Below, in pieces: positions 12,178 through 23,140 of a stretch of DNA of 64,000 nucleotides. Source of the stretch: Dipteris shenzhenensis (Eukaryota; Polypodiophyta; Polypodiopsida; Gleicheniales); NCBI GenBank assembly GCA_047967505.1, contig CM106539.1; one strand, 5' to 3'. Positions within the stretch are counted from its first letter, which is position 1. Every line of letters starts with the position of its first letter. A program made the translations under genes and the position numbers. Under the pieces are notes generated by a model that did not search any database, was not told where the DNA came from, and worked only from the letters and a program-made list of their open reading frames with translations.

Positions 12178-13541
12178 GACATATGGCATTGATTATGAAG
12201 AAACTTTCAGTCCGGTTGCAAGGATGGCAACCGTAAGAGCAGCCATTGCTATGGCTGCATCAAAGGGATGGTCTTTACATCAGATGGATGTAAAGAATGC
12301 CTTCTTGCATGGTGATTTGCAAGAAGAGGTCTTTATGGAGCAGCCAGCAGGTTATGTTCATGCTATTCATCCTAAGTTTGTTTGCAGGTTGAAGAAAGCC
12401 TTGTATGGCTTGAAGCAAGCACCTAGAGCATGGTCTGACAAGATAGGACAGTATCTTGTCACTATTGGCTTTCAGATTTCCAAGGCAGATTTCTCACTCT
12501 ACGTGAGAAAAACAGAGAAAGGGATTATGCTGCTTGTCATTTATGTTGATGATTTGATCATCACAGGTCATAGTGATGAAGATATCCTTCATGTGAAAAT
12601 GCTATTGAGGCAGAAGTTTGAGATGAAGGATTTGGGAGAGTTGCGTTATTTCTTGGGCATTGAGGTGATTAGATCACCAAGTGGGATACAGCTCTTCAGA
12701 GGTAGTATGGATTGGACATGCTATCCAAATATGGGATGACAGGCTGTAAGCCTATTTCAGTTCCTTTGGAACAGAATGTGAAGTTGAGCACAGATGCAGG
12801 TGAGCTTTTGGAAGACCCTACTATGTACAGACGCATAGTAGGAAGTTTGATTTATATGACTATTACCAGGCCAGATCTAAGCTATGCTGTTGGATTGGTA
12901 AGTCAGTTTATGCAAGCTCCAAGGAAACCGCATTTGGATGCGGCTAGACGCATACTCAGGTATGTGAAGTCCACATTGCAGTATGGACTATTTTATGAGG
13001 CTGGGGTTCAGATACAGTTGCATGGATACACTGATGCTGATTGGGCTGGTAGTATTTTTGATAGACGATCTACCAGTGGATATGTGTTCTCTTTTGGGAG
13101 TGCTGCAGTCACTTGGAGCAGCAAGAAACAGCCTACAGTTGCCTTGTCGAGCACAGAGGCTGAGTACAGGGGTGCAGCAATGGCTGCATGTGAGGTAGCT
13201 TGGTTGCATAAGCTACTCTATGATATGCATCAGTCTACGGATGGCCCAGTTGTCATTTATTGTGACAACATGAGCAGCATACACTTGGCAAATAACCTAG
13301 TCTATCATGCTAGAACAAAGCACATTGAGGTGCATTATCACTATGTGCGGGAGAAGGTTTTACTAGGTCTTATTGATCTAGTTTATGTCAGCATAGAGGA
13401 TCAGGTAGCTGATTTATTCACGAAAGCATTGGGCGCAGAGAAGCTGCGCAAGTTCAGAGACCTGCTTGGTGTGCAGGAATTGGGATTGAGCTCGAGGGGG
13501 AGTGTTGAGATATCGAGCTCCACTCGCGACATGCCAGGGTG
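12178..13541 (+). pseudogene. Copia-A RT and RNase H
   Basis: The RT core has LHQMDVKNAFLHGDL, YGLKQAPRAW and the catalytic YVDDL (about 12538-12555). One missing T near 12690 and a TAG near 12703 break it. RNase H follows with GYTDADWAGS, ALSSTEAEYRG and DNMSSIHLANN and runs to the end of the frame beside the 3' LTR. RT and RNase H copy the RNA into DNA and remove the RNA strand. The sequence is well conserved apart from these lesions, in keeping with recent insertion. Confidence 0.92.
13493..13502 (+). other. Copia-A polypurine tract
   Basis: GAGGGGGAG lies directly upstream of the 3' LTR, the expected plus-strand primer position. Confidence 0.8.
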
Positions 13542-13856
13542 ACCGTTGTGCATTTATGTCACCGACTTGTTATAGCTGCAGATGTGGTTGGTACACCGCC
13601 CACGAATAATAGCTGGATGACAGCTATCCTTATCTACTCTAGTTTGTGGCTCAGTTAGTATGCCACCTTAGTTAGTTGAGTTTGGTTTGAGACCCACATA
13701 TAGGGTTCTTCTATTTCTTTGTACTTGAGTTCTTTTGGCTTTCACAACTAAGAAGAGGAAAACTGTTTTCAGCCTCCACCTTTGTGTGTATTCCCCCATT
13801 GTGTATGTGAGAAAGTTGCAAGTGAGACTCCTTCCCTCTCTCCCACTATCTTCACA
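13503..13856 (+). repeat. Copia-A 3' LTR
   Basis: 354 bp, TG...CA, about 99% identical to the 5' LTR and followed by the ATTCT target copy. Confidence 0.95.
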
Positions 13857-14031
13857 ATTCTAGCCTCCATCCCCTTTTCAGTGGTTTTGTTTGTGAACAA
13901 ATGGGTAAATGCCAAATGGTGATCATGCAATGGTTAATGGTTGTGATATATGCTTTGTGAGCTGTAAATAAGTGCTGAAGTGATTAAAGGTTTAGTTCCA
14001 TTGCCCTCTGAGTGATTAGAGGCCGGTTTCA

Positions 14032-14049
14032 TTGGTTCCGTTGCCGGGA
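14032..14049 (+). other. Gypsy-A primer binding site
   Basis: TGGTTCCGTTGCCGGGA starts at 14033, one base after the LTR end. It resembles the plant Gypsy site for tRNA-Asp but differs at a few positions, so the priming tRNA is uncertain. Confidence 0.6.
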
Positions 14050-14143
14050 CACCACACACTCTTTCTCAAGAGGTGGGCCTTGGTAGTTTGGTGGAAGGAT
14101 ATCTTTGCTGCACTTTTTTACAGCTGAATATTACAACCATAAA

Positions 14144-15740
14144 CATGGTGAGTACCCATGAGCAAGAGAGCTCCACAACTCCTCAAAGGAGAAGGCAGGA
14201 AAACCTTAATGATCCAGCTAGTGTACAGCTGCAGAGAGCACAACAAATGCCTTTTGAGCAGGCCACACATGAAGCTAGAACTGAGCTCAACGGTGATACT
14301 AGTTCTAGCAGTGAGTCAGACGATGCTACTATGTTGAATGCACAGCTTGCAAGTGCAGTGAGACTGCTTTGACTCAGCTGGCTCAAAATTTGGCTCAGAT
14401 TGTGCAAACAAATGCCAAGAAGAAGAAGAAATCAACAAAGCACAAGCACGGAAAGAGTGAGTACACACATGCATCAGCTTCTCATGGCGGACCGCACACT
14501 CATGCATCAGTTTCCCATGAGGGACAGCCATCAAAAATGACTCAGAAAGTGACTTCCAAGAGAGAGGGATCACCCAAAAGAGCACTTGAGAAAGAGGTAC
14601 AAAAAGTACAGCCAGTGCAACAGTATGAGCAGCCAGCACAAGGCCTTGGTTTGGGTACTTTTGCTACTCAAAATAATAATGTGCAGTCCATAAATGTGGC
14701 TCAACCACCTCAGCCATATTTGAGGCAGCAACCTGAATATTTTGATACAGATTCTATCTTTGATGCTATGTTGATTTCACCGCCAATTGGGCATAGAAAG
14801 CAAGCCATGTAGGACAATGTGGGAATGCAGCCAGGCATGCAAGCCACAACATATGCTCCCATGCCTAATGTTCAGCCAAGCATGGCTCTCCCTAGTGAAG
14901 GGAATGCTGCAAATATACAGCCATCTTTGGGACAACCAATATCAAATGTATATAAAGAATTTAAGGATGGTGGTTCTCATGTCAAGTTTGATACATATAA
15001 TGGAGTACAAGATAGGTACAAAGCCCTCACATTCCTTCAATAGTTTGATGCTGCATTTCTTGGGGGTTTGTTTACAGAAGCATCCAAGATGAGGAAGGTC
15101 GCCACATTTTTGAAAGGCAATGCACTTAAGTGGTACACCAACCTTATGCTTCATGGAGATGCACCTGCTACTTGGTTGGAATTTAAGCAAGTGTTCTCTT
15201 CTACTTGGCTTACTTCAACTTTTAAAGTTGAAGTACTTTCACACTGGCATGACTTGTCATACAAACTTTGCAAGAATCTTGATGATTACACCCAAAGGTT
15301 TTGGGATGTTTTGCTGCCATTGAGCTCTTACAGACATGTTTCTTTGAAAGAGCAAATAGAGAGGTACTGTTGTGGATTGCCTAGTGAGCTACGTGATTAT
15401 TGCATCAAAACCAAGGTGGGTTCTATAACTCAATTAATTGAGAATGCAAGGACAGCATATGCATGGATGCAGGAGAAGAATTTGGGCTTTATGGACAGCA
15501 AGAAAGAAGACAACAAACGGGCTGCCAAACACCAGGATAACGACATCAAATATGAAAATAAAAATTATGGCAAACGACCGTTTCAAAAGGGAGGAAAAGC
15601 CCAATTCAAAGCTGGTCAAAGGCGTGGACAGCCTAATAAACAGCCCCGTACCGTGAGTACACACATGCATCCGCTTCTCATGGCGGACCGCACACTCATG
15701 CATCAGTTTCCCATGAGGGACAGCCATCAAAAATGACTCA
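14144..15740 (+). pseudogene. Gypsy-A gag, first copy
   Basis: A polar N-terminal segment with KKKKKSTKHKH is followed by a retrotransposon gag domain: FLKGNALKWYTNLM, WLEFKQVF, LDDYTQRFWDVL and ERYCCGLPSELRDY. TAG codons at about 14810-14812 and 15041-15043 interrupt it; the duplicated copy has sense codons at both places. The second half lies in the 1.2-kb tandem duplication, so the knuckle-bearing end occurs only after the second copy. Confidence 0.85.
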
Positions 15741-16846
15741 AAAAGTGACTTCCAAGAGAGAGAGATCACCCAAAAGAGCACTTGAGAAAGAGGTACAAAA
15801 AGTACAGTCAGTGCAACAGTATGAGCAGCCAGCACAAGGCCTTGGTTTGGGTACTTCTACTCCTCAAAATAATAATGTGCAGTCCATAAATGTGGCTCAA
15901 CCACCTCAACCATATTTGAGGCAGCAACCTGAATATTTTGGTACAGATTCTATCTTTGATGCTATGTTGATTTCACCGCCAATTGGGCATAGAAAGCAAG
16001 CCATGTATGACAATGTGGGAATGCAGCCAGGCATGCAAGCCACATCATATGCTCCCATGCCTAATGTTCAGCCAAGCATGGCTCTCCCTAGTGAAGGGAA
16101 TGCTGCAAATATACAGCCATCTTTGGGACAGCCAATATCAAATGTATATAAAGAATTTAAGGATGGTGGTTCTCATGTCAAGTTTGATACATATAATGGA
16201 GTACAAGACAGGTACAAAGCTCTCACATTCCTTCAACAGTTTGATGCTGCATTTCTTGGGGGTTTGTTTACAGAAGCATCCAAGATGAGAAAGGTCGCCA
16301 CATTTTTGAAAGGCAATGCACTTAGTGGTATACCAACCTTATGCTTCATGGAGATGCACCTGCTACTTGGTTGGAATTTAAGCAAGTGTTCTCTTCTACT
16401 TGGCTTACTCCAACTTTTGAAGCTGAAGTACTTTCACATTGGCATGACTTGTCATACAAACTTTGCAAGAATCTTGATGATTACACCAAGAGGTTTTGGG
16501 ATGTTTTGCTGCCATTGAGCTCTTACAGACATGTTTCTTTGAAAGAGCAAATAGAGAGGTACTGTTGTGGATTGCCTAGTGAGCTACGTGATTATTGCAT
16601 CAAAACCAAGGTGGGTTCTATGACTCAATTAATTGAGAATGCAAGGACAGCATATGCATGGATGCAGGAGAAGAATTTGGGCTTTATGGATAGCAAGAAA
16701 GAAGACAACAAACGGGCTGCCAACACCAGGGTAAGGACATCAAATCTGAAAATAAAAATTATGGCAAACGACCGTTTCAAAAGGGAGGAAAACCCCAATT
16801 CAAAGCTGGTCAAAGGCGTGGACAGCCTAATAAACAGCCCCGTACC
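14457..16846 (+). repeat. 1.2-kb tandem duplication of the Gypsy-A gag region
   Basis: Unit 1 is 14457-15652 (1196 bp) and unit 2 is 15653-16846 (1194 bp). Both start GTGAGTACACACATGC and end CAGCCCCGTACC. They differ at scattered positions and by small indels, including a missing base near 16323 in unit 2 that shifts its frame. Confidence 0.95.
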
Positions 16847-17040
16847 AAGTTATCTGATGAAGAGAAAAAGTCACTCATGGAGCAAAACAAATGTTTTATA
16901 TGCAAAGGAGAGGGACACGGCTCTTATGGTTGCCCATTCAAGAAAAGAGACAGGTCAGATGATGATAAGAATGGTGATAAACAGGCTGATCGGAAGGGCA
17001 AAAGGCCTAAACCTTCCGCAGGACTTCTTCCAGATGTGAT
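15733..17040 (+). pseudogene. Gypsy-A gag, second copy with zinc knuckle
   Basis: Repeats the gag domain of the first copy, with a frame change near 16323. Just past the duplication it has a canonical CCHC knuckle, CFICKGEGHGSYGC (16892-16933), then a Lys-rich tail leading into protease. It keeps CAG where copy 1 has TAG (16237-16239 against 15041-15043). Confidence 0.88.
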
Positions 17041-18250
17041 TGGGAGTTTGCCACATGCACATGATGAAGAAGAAATGAAAAAGACTGAGATGTGCAGAGC
17101 ATGGGGAAAAATCAGAAATCAGAATTGTTTGTTTTTCTTTGATTCTGGGGCAAAGGCGAATTTCATAACTCTTGATATGGCAAAAAGGCTTGGCATCAAG
17201 CCTGAGGAAATGGGGCCATCCGGCATGTGTGATATGGCCAACCCTGAACTCAACACACCCGTCACTCCTATCATTGGCAAGTTAAGGATGCATATCCAGG
17301 GATATCAGGATGTAGAGGACTTCTACATTATGCCTTTGCCAGAGTGTGATGCTTTGCTTGGGATGCCTTGGATGTACAGGGTGGGGGCTAATGTGCAGAT
17401 GAGAAACAAGAAGATTTCTTTAACTCATAGAGGCAAAAATCATGTACTTGATGTAAAGTTGAAAGGGGAGTCCATCCCTGTAGTTTCATCTTCTTGTATT
17501 TCTAATGTAATAAAGCATCATATCTCAGCGTACTTGATTTTTGTCAAAGAGGACAGCCAACCACTTCAGGAAGGCTCTACTCTTTCTGCTTTAGATAGAG
17601 AAAGGGCTGCTTTTATTTCAGATTTTCAGGATTGTTTCTCAGATGCACTTCCTCAAGAATCACCTCCCAAGAGGCCCGAGGATCATCAAATTGATATAAT
17701 TCCAAGAAGCTCACCGCCTAATATACCTCCCTATCATGTTAGTAAGACACAACAGGAAGAGATAATGTCACAAGTGAAGGAACTCTTGGAAAAGGAATTA
17801 ATACAGCCAAGTAATTCTCCTTACTGTTCCCCTGTGTTGCTTGTGCAAAAGAAGGATGGCAGTTGGAGAATGTGTATTGATTATAGGGCTTTGAATAAAG
17901 TCACAATTAAGAACCGTTTTCCAATTCCACGCATTGATGATATATTGGATCGGTTGGAAGGTTCCTCAATGTTCAGTCGTATTGACCTTAAAAGTGGATA
18001 CCATAAGATAAGGATACGGCCTGAAGATGTCTACAAGATTGCCTTCCGCACTTCATTTGGCTTATATGAGTTCCTTGTGATCCCTTTTGGTTTGACTAAT
18101 GTACCTGCCACTTTCAATAGAATGATGGACAGAATTTTTAGAGCACACAGAAAGTTTGTGGGCACTTTCTTCGATGACATCATTGTGTTTTCTAAAAATG
18201 AGCACAGGAGCACAGGAAACATCTCACTATTGTGTTTCAAGAGTTGAAAA
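17041..18250 (+). pseudogene. Gypsy-A protease and reverse transcriptase
   Basis: The protease motif FFDSGAKANFI is near 17137-17170. The RT runs from RPEDHQIDI (about 17672) through [36 protein letters not shown] and FLVIPFGLTN to FFDDIIVF (about 18165-18190), the YVDD-type catalytic box with Phe in first place. The frame from the second knuckle is open to about 18247 and then shifts just after the catalytic box. These domains process the polyprotein and copy the RNA. Confidence 0.92.
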
Positions 18251-18280
18251 GACACAAGCTATTAGAAAAGTGAGTTCTTT

Positions 18281-19828
18281 ATGCATGAGATTCATTTTCT
18301 CGGTCATATAGTGTCAAAGGATGGAGTCAAGATGGATCCTGCAAAAGTTGAGGCCATAAGGAGTTGGCCAATTTTGAAAAATCTACATGAAGTCAGAAGC
18401 TTTCTTGGGTTGTGTTCATACTATCAGAGGTTTATAAAGTACTTTGCAGAAATTGCTTCTCCCTTGCATGCTTTACAAAAGAAAGCTGTACCGTTTCGTT
18501 GGGGACCAAAGGAAAATGCAGCTTTTGAAGAGCTGAAGCAAAAGTTGTGTTCTGAACCCGTTATAATCTTGCCAGATCTTGCCAAACCCTTTGCTGTAAC
18601 TTGTGATGCATGTGGGAACAGCATAGGAGGCACTTTGATGCAGGATGGCAGAGTGGTTGCATATGAGAGTAGAGTTCTCAAAGATGCTGAATTGTACTTG
18701 TAGACATACGAGAAGGAAATGTTAGCAGTGATACATGCTTTGACCACATGGAAACATTACCTTCTTGGAGCTGATTTTTATGTGCAGACAGATCATCAGT
18801 CACTTAGATATTTTCTCACGCAGAGAAAATTATCTGAAAAGCACATGAGATGGCCTAACTTCCTCTCAATGTTTCATTTTCAAATTGTACATGTGCCGGG
18901 TAACAAAAATGTCGTGGCTGATGCACTTTCCAGGAAACCACAGCCTAAAGCAATCTCCAAGAAACCCAGTGTTTCAGTAGTGAGCATTGCTTACAACGAT
19001 GTATTAGATGTGATGAAAAATCAATATGTTAATGATGCTGATTTTTCAACTATTTATGATCAGCTTTCTGATGGTCAAAGGCATGATCACTATATGTTGA
19101 AAGAGGGTTTCATTTTGATGCATGGACGACTCTGTGTCACTGATCAGATGCGACAGAAAGTCATAATGGAAAGTCATGCTCCTCCATATGCAGGACATAG
19201 GGGAATTACAACAACAATTACAGCAGTGGAGCAATACTTTTATTGGCCATCTTTGAGGAAAGATGTGGAAGAATATGTGAGAACATGCATGGTTTGTCAG
19301 AAAGTAAAGTTTGACAGGCAGAAGGCACCTGGGTTGTTACACCCTTTGCCAATTCCGGATAGACCATGGCAAAGCATAGCTATGGATTTTGTGTTTGATC
19401 TTCCACGTACTCCTACTGGACATGATGGATTGTGGACAATAATTTGCAGGTTTAGCAAACAAGCCCACTTTGTGCCAGTAAGAAAGAAAATTACAGCAGA
19501 TCAAATGGCCAAATTGTTTTTGCAGCATGTCTTCAAGTATCATGGGATGCCTGAATCCATAATCAGTGATAGAGATCCGAGGATGACCAGCCTCTTTTGG
19601 AGAGGGCTGTTTGAAAATATGGGCACTACGCTGAATTTTTTGTCATCTTTTCACCCTTAGTCTGATGGAGAATTGGAGCAGGAAAACTCTACCATCTTGG
19701 ATATGTTTAAATGCTATGTCTCAGACCACAAAAGCAAATGGGAGCATTATTTGCCTTTGCTGGAATATGCTTACAATAATACGGTACACACATCCACAGG
19801 TAAAGCACCTTTTGAAATAGTGGAAGGT
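18281..19828 (+). pseudogene. Gypsy-A RT thumb, RNase H and truncated integrase
   Basis: RT connection: FLGHIVSKDGVKMDP and FLGLCSYYQRFI. RNase H: AVTCDACGNSIGGTL, a TAG at about 18701, then TYEKEMLAV, TDHQSLRYFL and NVVADALSRKP. Integrase: a GHRGI zinc region with CMVCQK, catalytic blocks AMDFVFDLP, SDRDPR (about 19565-19582) and, after a TAG at 19658-19660 where CAG is expected, SDGELEQE. It ends after GKAPFEIVEG, where a deletion joins it to the 3' LTR, so the integrase C-terminus and the polypurine tract are gone. Confidence 0.92.
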
Positions 19829-21348
19829 GGCTTAATAATGTGTAATTAAACGCGGCATGGTGCTTAGCACAAAAGCGTAAGTAATCCCTAGGCGCAAAGG
19901 CATTCCAAGGAATTAAAAGAGTGGTTGTTGGGAAATGATGATGTGGCATTTTTAATGGGCCCCCTAGAGGACCATGTACCTTCAGTGGCCCCCCTAAGAG
20001 TTCCAGGTGGCTCTAGTGCCTTCTACATGCTCCTTTGCCATTCCTGGACCTTCCTGGGCCTTCTAAACTTCACGTGTGGTTTTCTCTCTCATCTTCTCCC
20101 TTTGTTGAGATTTTGGACTGGTTTTTTAGCCTCCTTCAGCTGAATTCTGTTTTTCTTCATAACTCCTCACTTGTTTGGATTCCTCGACTTCCGTTTGGCT
20201 CGATGGCTTCCCCTCTGCCTCCCCTTTGTAGTGATATGCTTTTCCCTCTGTGCGTTTGGTAGAACGGGCAGAACTGAGCACTTCTTTTGCTGGTCGAATT
20301 TGCAAAAGTGACTTTTTCTGGACCTTTTTGCTTCTACCACCTCCTGGGCCTCTCCTCTTGCAAAGCTACAGCTTTCTGTTGAATTTCGAGTGGTCCCACG
20401 GCTGGTTGACTGATTTTTCTCAGTTTTGGAGGACTTTCCGATGATGAAACTTCTCCAAAACCTTCTCAATGCATTCCTATCTGAAGCACGCTTCTTTTGA
20501 GCCCAAGAACTCCCATTTCTTCGTGACAGAAGTGTTTCTTTTCGCATTTTTCAGTGGAATTCTTGCTGGTCGGCTCTTGTAAATGCTCTTGCTTCATGCC
20601 TTTGCACTCCTCTTTGGCTGAGAATGCAATTGGGCATTGGCTACTATGTCCTCTTGGCGATTGAGGACTTGGTTCGAGTTTTCACGGCTTGGTGAGTTGT
20701 GATTTTGCTGCTGCAATTTCTTTTTTCCATAAGCTATTGGTTGGCCTCGTGTGCCGCCTCTTTCTTGGCTCACAGGTGCCCAGGCAGTGCTACATGAGTC
20801 ATTCTTTGGTTGGGTACTTTGCTGATTTTATTTTGGAGCTTTGAAAAGCTTTGTGAATGCCATCTGGAAACCACTCAAAGAGAGTGCAGCTGGGGTACAG
20901 TGTATTTGCATCTCGACAGCCAATGGAATTGCACTCGGAAAAGAGAATGCCTTTGGGTTGAGCCTATGGGTTAAGTGCACTTATGTGATGGTGTTCTATG
21001 CTTGAAAGCCTTGCGAAGGCTTAGTGAATTGGGGCTGCGTGCTCAGTTGCAAGGAAGGTCTCCCAAATGCAACTTGTAATCATTTCACTGTGAAATCTAA
21101 AGAAATACCGAAAGGGGCGCCACGGTGTTTGGGGCCAATCGGGTGTACTTGTCCATGTTTGTTGAGCAGGGGCATTCTAGCCTCCATCCCTTTTTTAGTG
21201 GTTTTGTTTGTGAACAAATGGGTAAATGCCAAATGGTGATCATGCAATGGTTAATGGTTGTGATATATGCTTTGTGAGCTGTAAATAAGTGCTGAAGTGA
21301 TTAAAGGTTTAGTTCCACTGCCCTCTGAGTGATTAGAGGCCGGTTTCA
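19829..21348 (+). repeat. Gypsy-A 3' LTR, lacking its first 89 bp
   Basis: Matches the 5' LTR from its position 6594 onward, so the segment equal to 6505-6593 is missing, removed by the same deletion that cut the integrase. It ends TTTCA and is followed by the TTCTC target copy. Confidence 0.9.
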
Positions 21349-21353
21349 TTCTC

Positions 21354-22342
21354 CCATCAGGTTCTTGCAGTGGGACCCAGAGGAGTGGGAATAGATTGAT
21401 GAAGGGCACCGAGAGAAGAGCATCCCCTTCTTTCATTACACAAGTTAGAAAGGACAGGCGATTTCAGCTTAGCAGTAGAGGTTGGAGGCCCTCCAGAGCT
21501 CCTCATTGGGATAGTTTTCATATTTCTGTAGAGGTGCAAAAAAACTTTTGGAGGAGGCTCTAGAAATCCCTCAGAAATAGAAAGATCACTCTCTTCTTTT
21601 GGCTTTCTATTCGTGGAGGGATTGCAGTGAACTTGTGGAGATCCAGGTTCGGGGCTGACCCTACTTGTCCTCGATGCCACGCAGCAGTTGAGTTAGTTCA
21701 ACGTTGCCTTTGGGAGTGCAGACAGTCGAGAACGAGATCTAGAAGGGTGTTGCCACGATCATTTGCATATTTCATAGAGCACCCTTCTTCATGACTTGGG
21801 GATCAGTGGCATGGTTATCTCTTACTGGACCTCAGGTGTTTTTCGAGGGACAGGACTCAGACTCATCCTTCATTATACGACGAATGCTCTCTCTAAGATG
21901 TTCCTTTCACTCCTTTCAGAGCTGCTCATGCCGCGGTAGACACATCTTGGGAGATTCTGGCTAGCATTGCAGCATGGCATATTTGGAGGGCTAGATGTAC
22001 GGAGGCGATGGAGGGTTCACAGGTCCACCCGTCCTAGTCTATGGCCAGTATATGGACTGATACTATACACACACTGATGGCCATCTGGGTGAGCATGTAG
22101 GGATCCTATAGAGCAGCTACACCTAGGAGAGATACCTTTTTCAGAGTTTGGAGAGGATCTCCTTTCTTCTCTAAGACTATTTCAGGGTTGAGGTGGCATT
22201 TTCAGCCTCCACCTTGGATTTTTGTTAGCTCTTTTTGAGCTGTTTTTTCTTTCATGCATGTCATGATGTACTCCCGCATTTGAGCTTGCTCTTGAGGCTT
22301 TCATTCATACTTAATGAAGTCATCTTTTTTGAAAAAAAAAGA
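21354..22342 (+). pseudogene. LINE-B ORF2 C-terminal fragment, right part, with 3' end
   Basis: Resumes LINE-B after Gypsy-A. It encodes FFWLSIRGGIAVNLW, the zinc-binding TCPRCHAAVELVQRCLWEC segment and AAWHIWRARCTEAM, each matching LINE-A (24440-24880). It ends with ACTTAATGAAGT and a short A-run. TAGs at 22035-22037 and 22098-22100 stand where LINE-A has CAG. Confidence 0.82.
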
Positions 22343-23140
22343 TTTGGGATCAGATTACCGCAGCCCTGCAAGGCACTTGGGACTCGGGTGAGATGCCAGA
22401 ATCACTTACAAAGGGTCTCATTCATCTTATCCCAAAAAGGGGTTGCAGAAATTTAGTGTCTTAGTGGAGACCTATTACTCTGTTGGGCACTATGTACAAG
22501 ATTTTGGCGAAAGCAATTAACCTACGTTTGTAGCCCTTCCTTCTTGATCTTATACATGATACGTAGGTGGGCTTTGTGCATGGCAAAAGAATCTTTGATA
22601 GCATCTTCTCATTCTGGGAGGCTAGCCCACAGGTTCTTATTGGTGGAGTTAGGGGAGATAGGTTTCAGATTACTAGATCAGTTCGGCAGGGATGCCCATT
22701 AACATCTTCTCATTCTGGGAGGCTAGCCCACAGCCAGGTTCTTATTGGTGGAGTCAGGGGAGATAGGTTTCAAATTACTAGATCAGTCCGGCAGGGATGC
22801 CCATTAGCCCCCTTTCTCTTTTTATTTGTGGTTGAAGCTATGAGCATTAATATTAGAGCTCAAGTTGATATTATTGGACTGAGGTTGCCGTTGAGGCAAG
22901 AGGCGTTGTTGTTGGATAGTGAGTTGGTAGATGACACGGCGGTTTTCTTAGATGCCACACCGCAAATACTCACCTCTTCAGGACAGCTCTGGATTTGTTT
23001 TGCACTGCAACAGGGGCTCATATTAACTGGAACAAATCCAATGGCTTTTGGATTTGTGATGAGGACACTCCAGATTGGGGGACAGACATTGGGTTTACTT
23101 GGATTTAGAGGGGTGTCTCCATCAGGTATCTAGGATGCCA
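22343..23140 (+). pseudogene. LINE-A reverse transcriptase (continuation)
   Basis: Continues the RT begun at 4620-4733: GEMPESLTKGLIHLIPK, WRPITLLGTMYKILAK, VGFVHGKRIFDS, RQGCPL(A)PFLFLFVVEA and ELVDDTAVFLDA, the last being the ADDT-type catalytic box. Two TAGs near 22529 and 22562 stand where Gln is conserved in this family (the second in the QxGFV motif). A 101/104-bp tandem duplication (22602-22806) repeats the block before RQGCPL. Target-primed reverse transcription would be its role; this copy is dead. Confidence 0.88.
22602..22806 (+). repeat. 101/104-bp tandem duplication in LINE-A RT
   Basis: Unit 1 is 22602-22702 and unit 2 starts at 22703 with 3 extra bases (CCA) after CCCACAG. Each encodes a copy of the QVLIGGVRGDRFQITRSVRQ segment. 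Confidence 0.92.

Larger units (their letters stand above)
8277..13856 (+). mobile_element. Copia-A, recent Copia element inside the Gypsy-A LTR
   Basis: A full-structure Ty1/copia element of 5.58 kb. LTRs are 8277-8628 and 13503-13856, starting TGTTGAGATATC and ending CTTCACA, with a perfect 5-bp target duplication ATTCT (8272-8276 and 13857-13861). It has an iMet primer site, gag, protease, integrase, reverse transcriptase and RNase H in Copia order, and a G-rich polypurine tract before the 3' LTR. The LTRs differ by three substitutions and a 2-bp indel, so insertion is recent, yet the coding region has at least five stops and several frame breaks. Confidence 0.95.
6505..14031 (+). repeat. 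Gypsy-A 5' LTR, interrupted by Copia-A
   Basis: LTR sequence covers 6505-8276 and 13862-14031, about 1.94 kb. The Copia-A insertion lies between the two parts. It matches the 3' LTR (19829-21348) except for a 371-bp segment at 6977-7347 that replaces 31 bp. Confidence 0.88.
6505..21348 (+). mobile_element. Gypsy-A, LTR retrotransposon nested in LINE-B
   Basis: A Ty3/gypsy element with the 5-bp target duplication TTCTC (6500-6504 and 21349-21353), which re-forms the LINE sequence found in LINE-A. It has a 5' LTR split by Copia-A, a primer site, a duplicated gag region, protease, reverse transcriptase, RNase H, most of the integrase and a 3' LTR lacking its start. The LTR begins TA rather than TG, probably one transition, and ends CA. 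Several stops, a 1-nt deletion and the lost integrase end mean it cannot move by itself. Confidence 0.9.
4734..22342 (+). mobile_element. LINE-B, same-family LINE nested in LINE-A
   Basis: LINE-B occupies 4734-6504 and 21354-22342 and is itself split by Gypsy-A. Its 5' C/T tract and ORF1 match LINE-A. Near 5930 it jumps from ORF1 straight into the ORF2 C-terminal region, as shown by alignment with LINE-A at about 23660-24230, so it carries an internal deletion. It ends in a short A-run (22332-22340) and is flanked by imperfect copies of a 14-15 bp target (TTTGGGGACCAGATT at the left, one G fewer and C to T at the right). About 2.8 kb remains. Confidence 0.85.
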
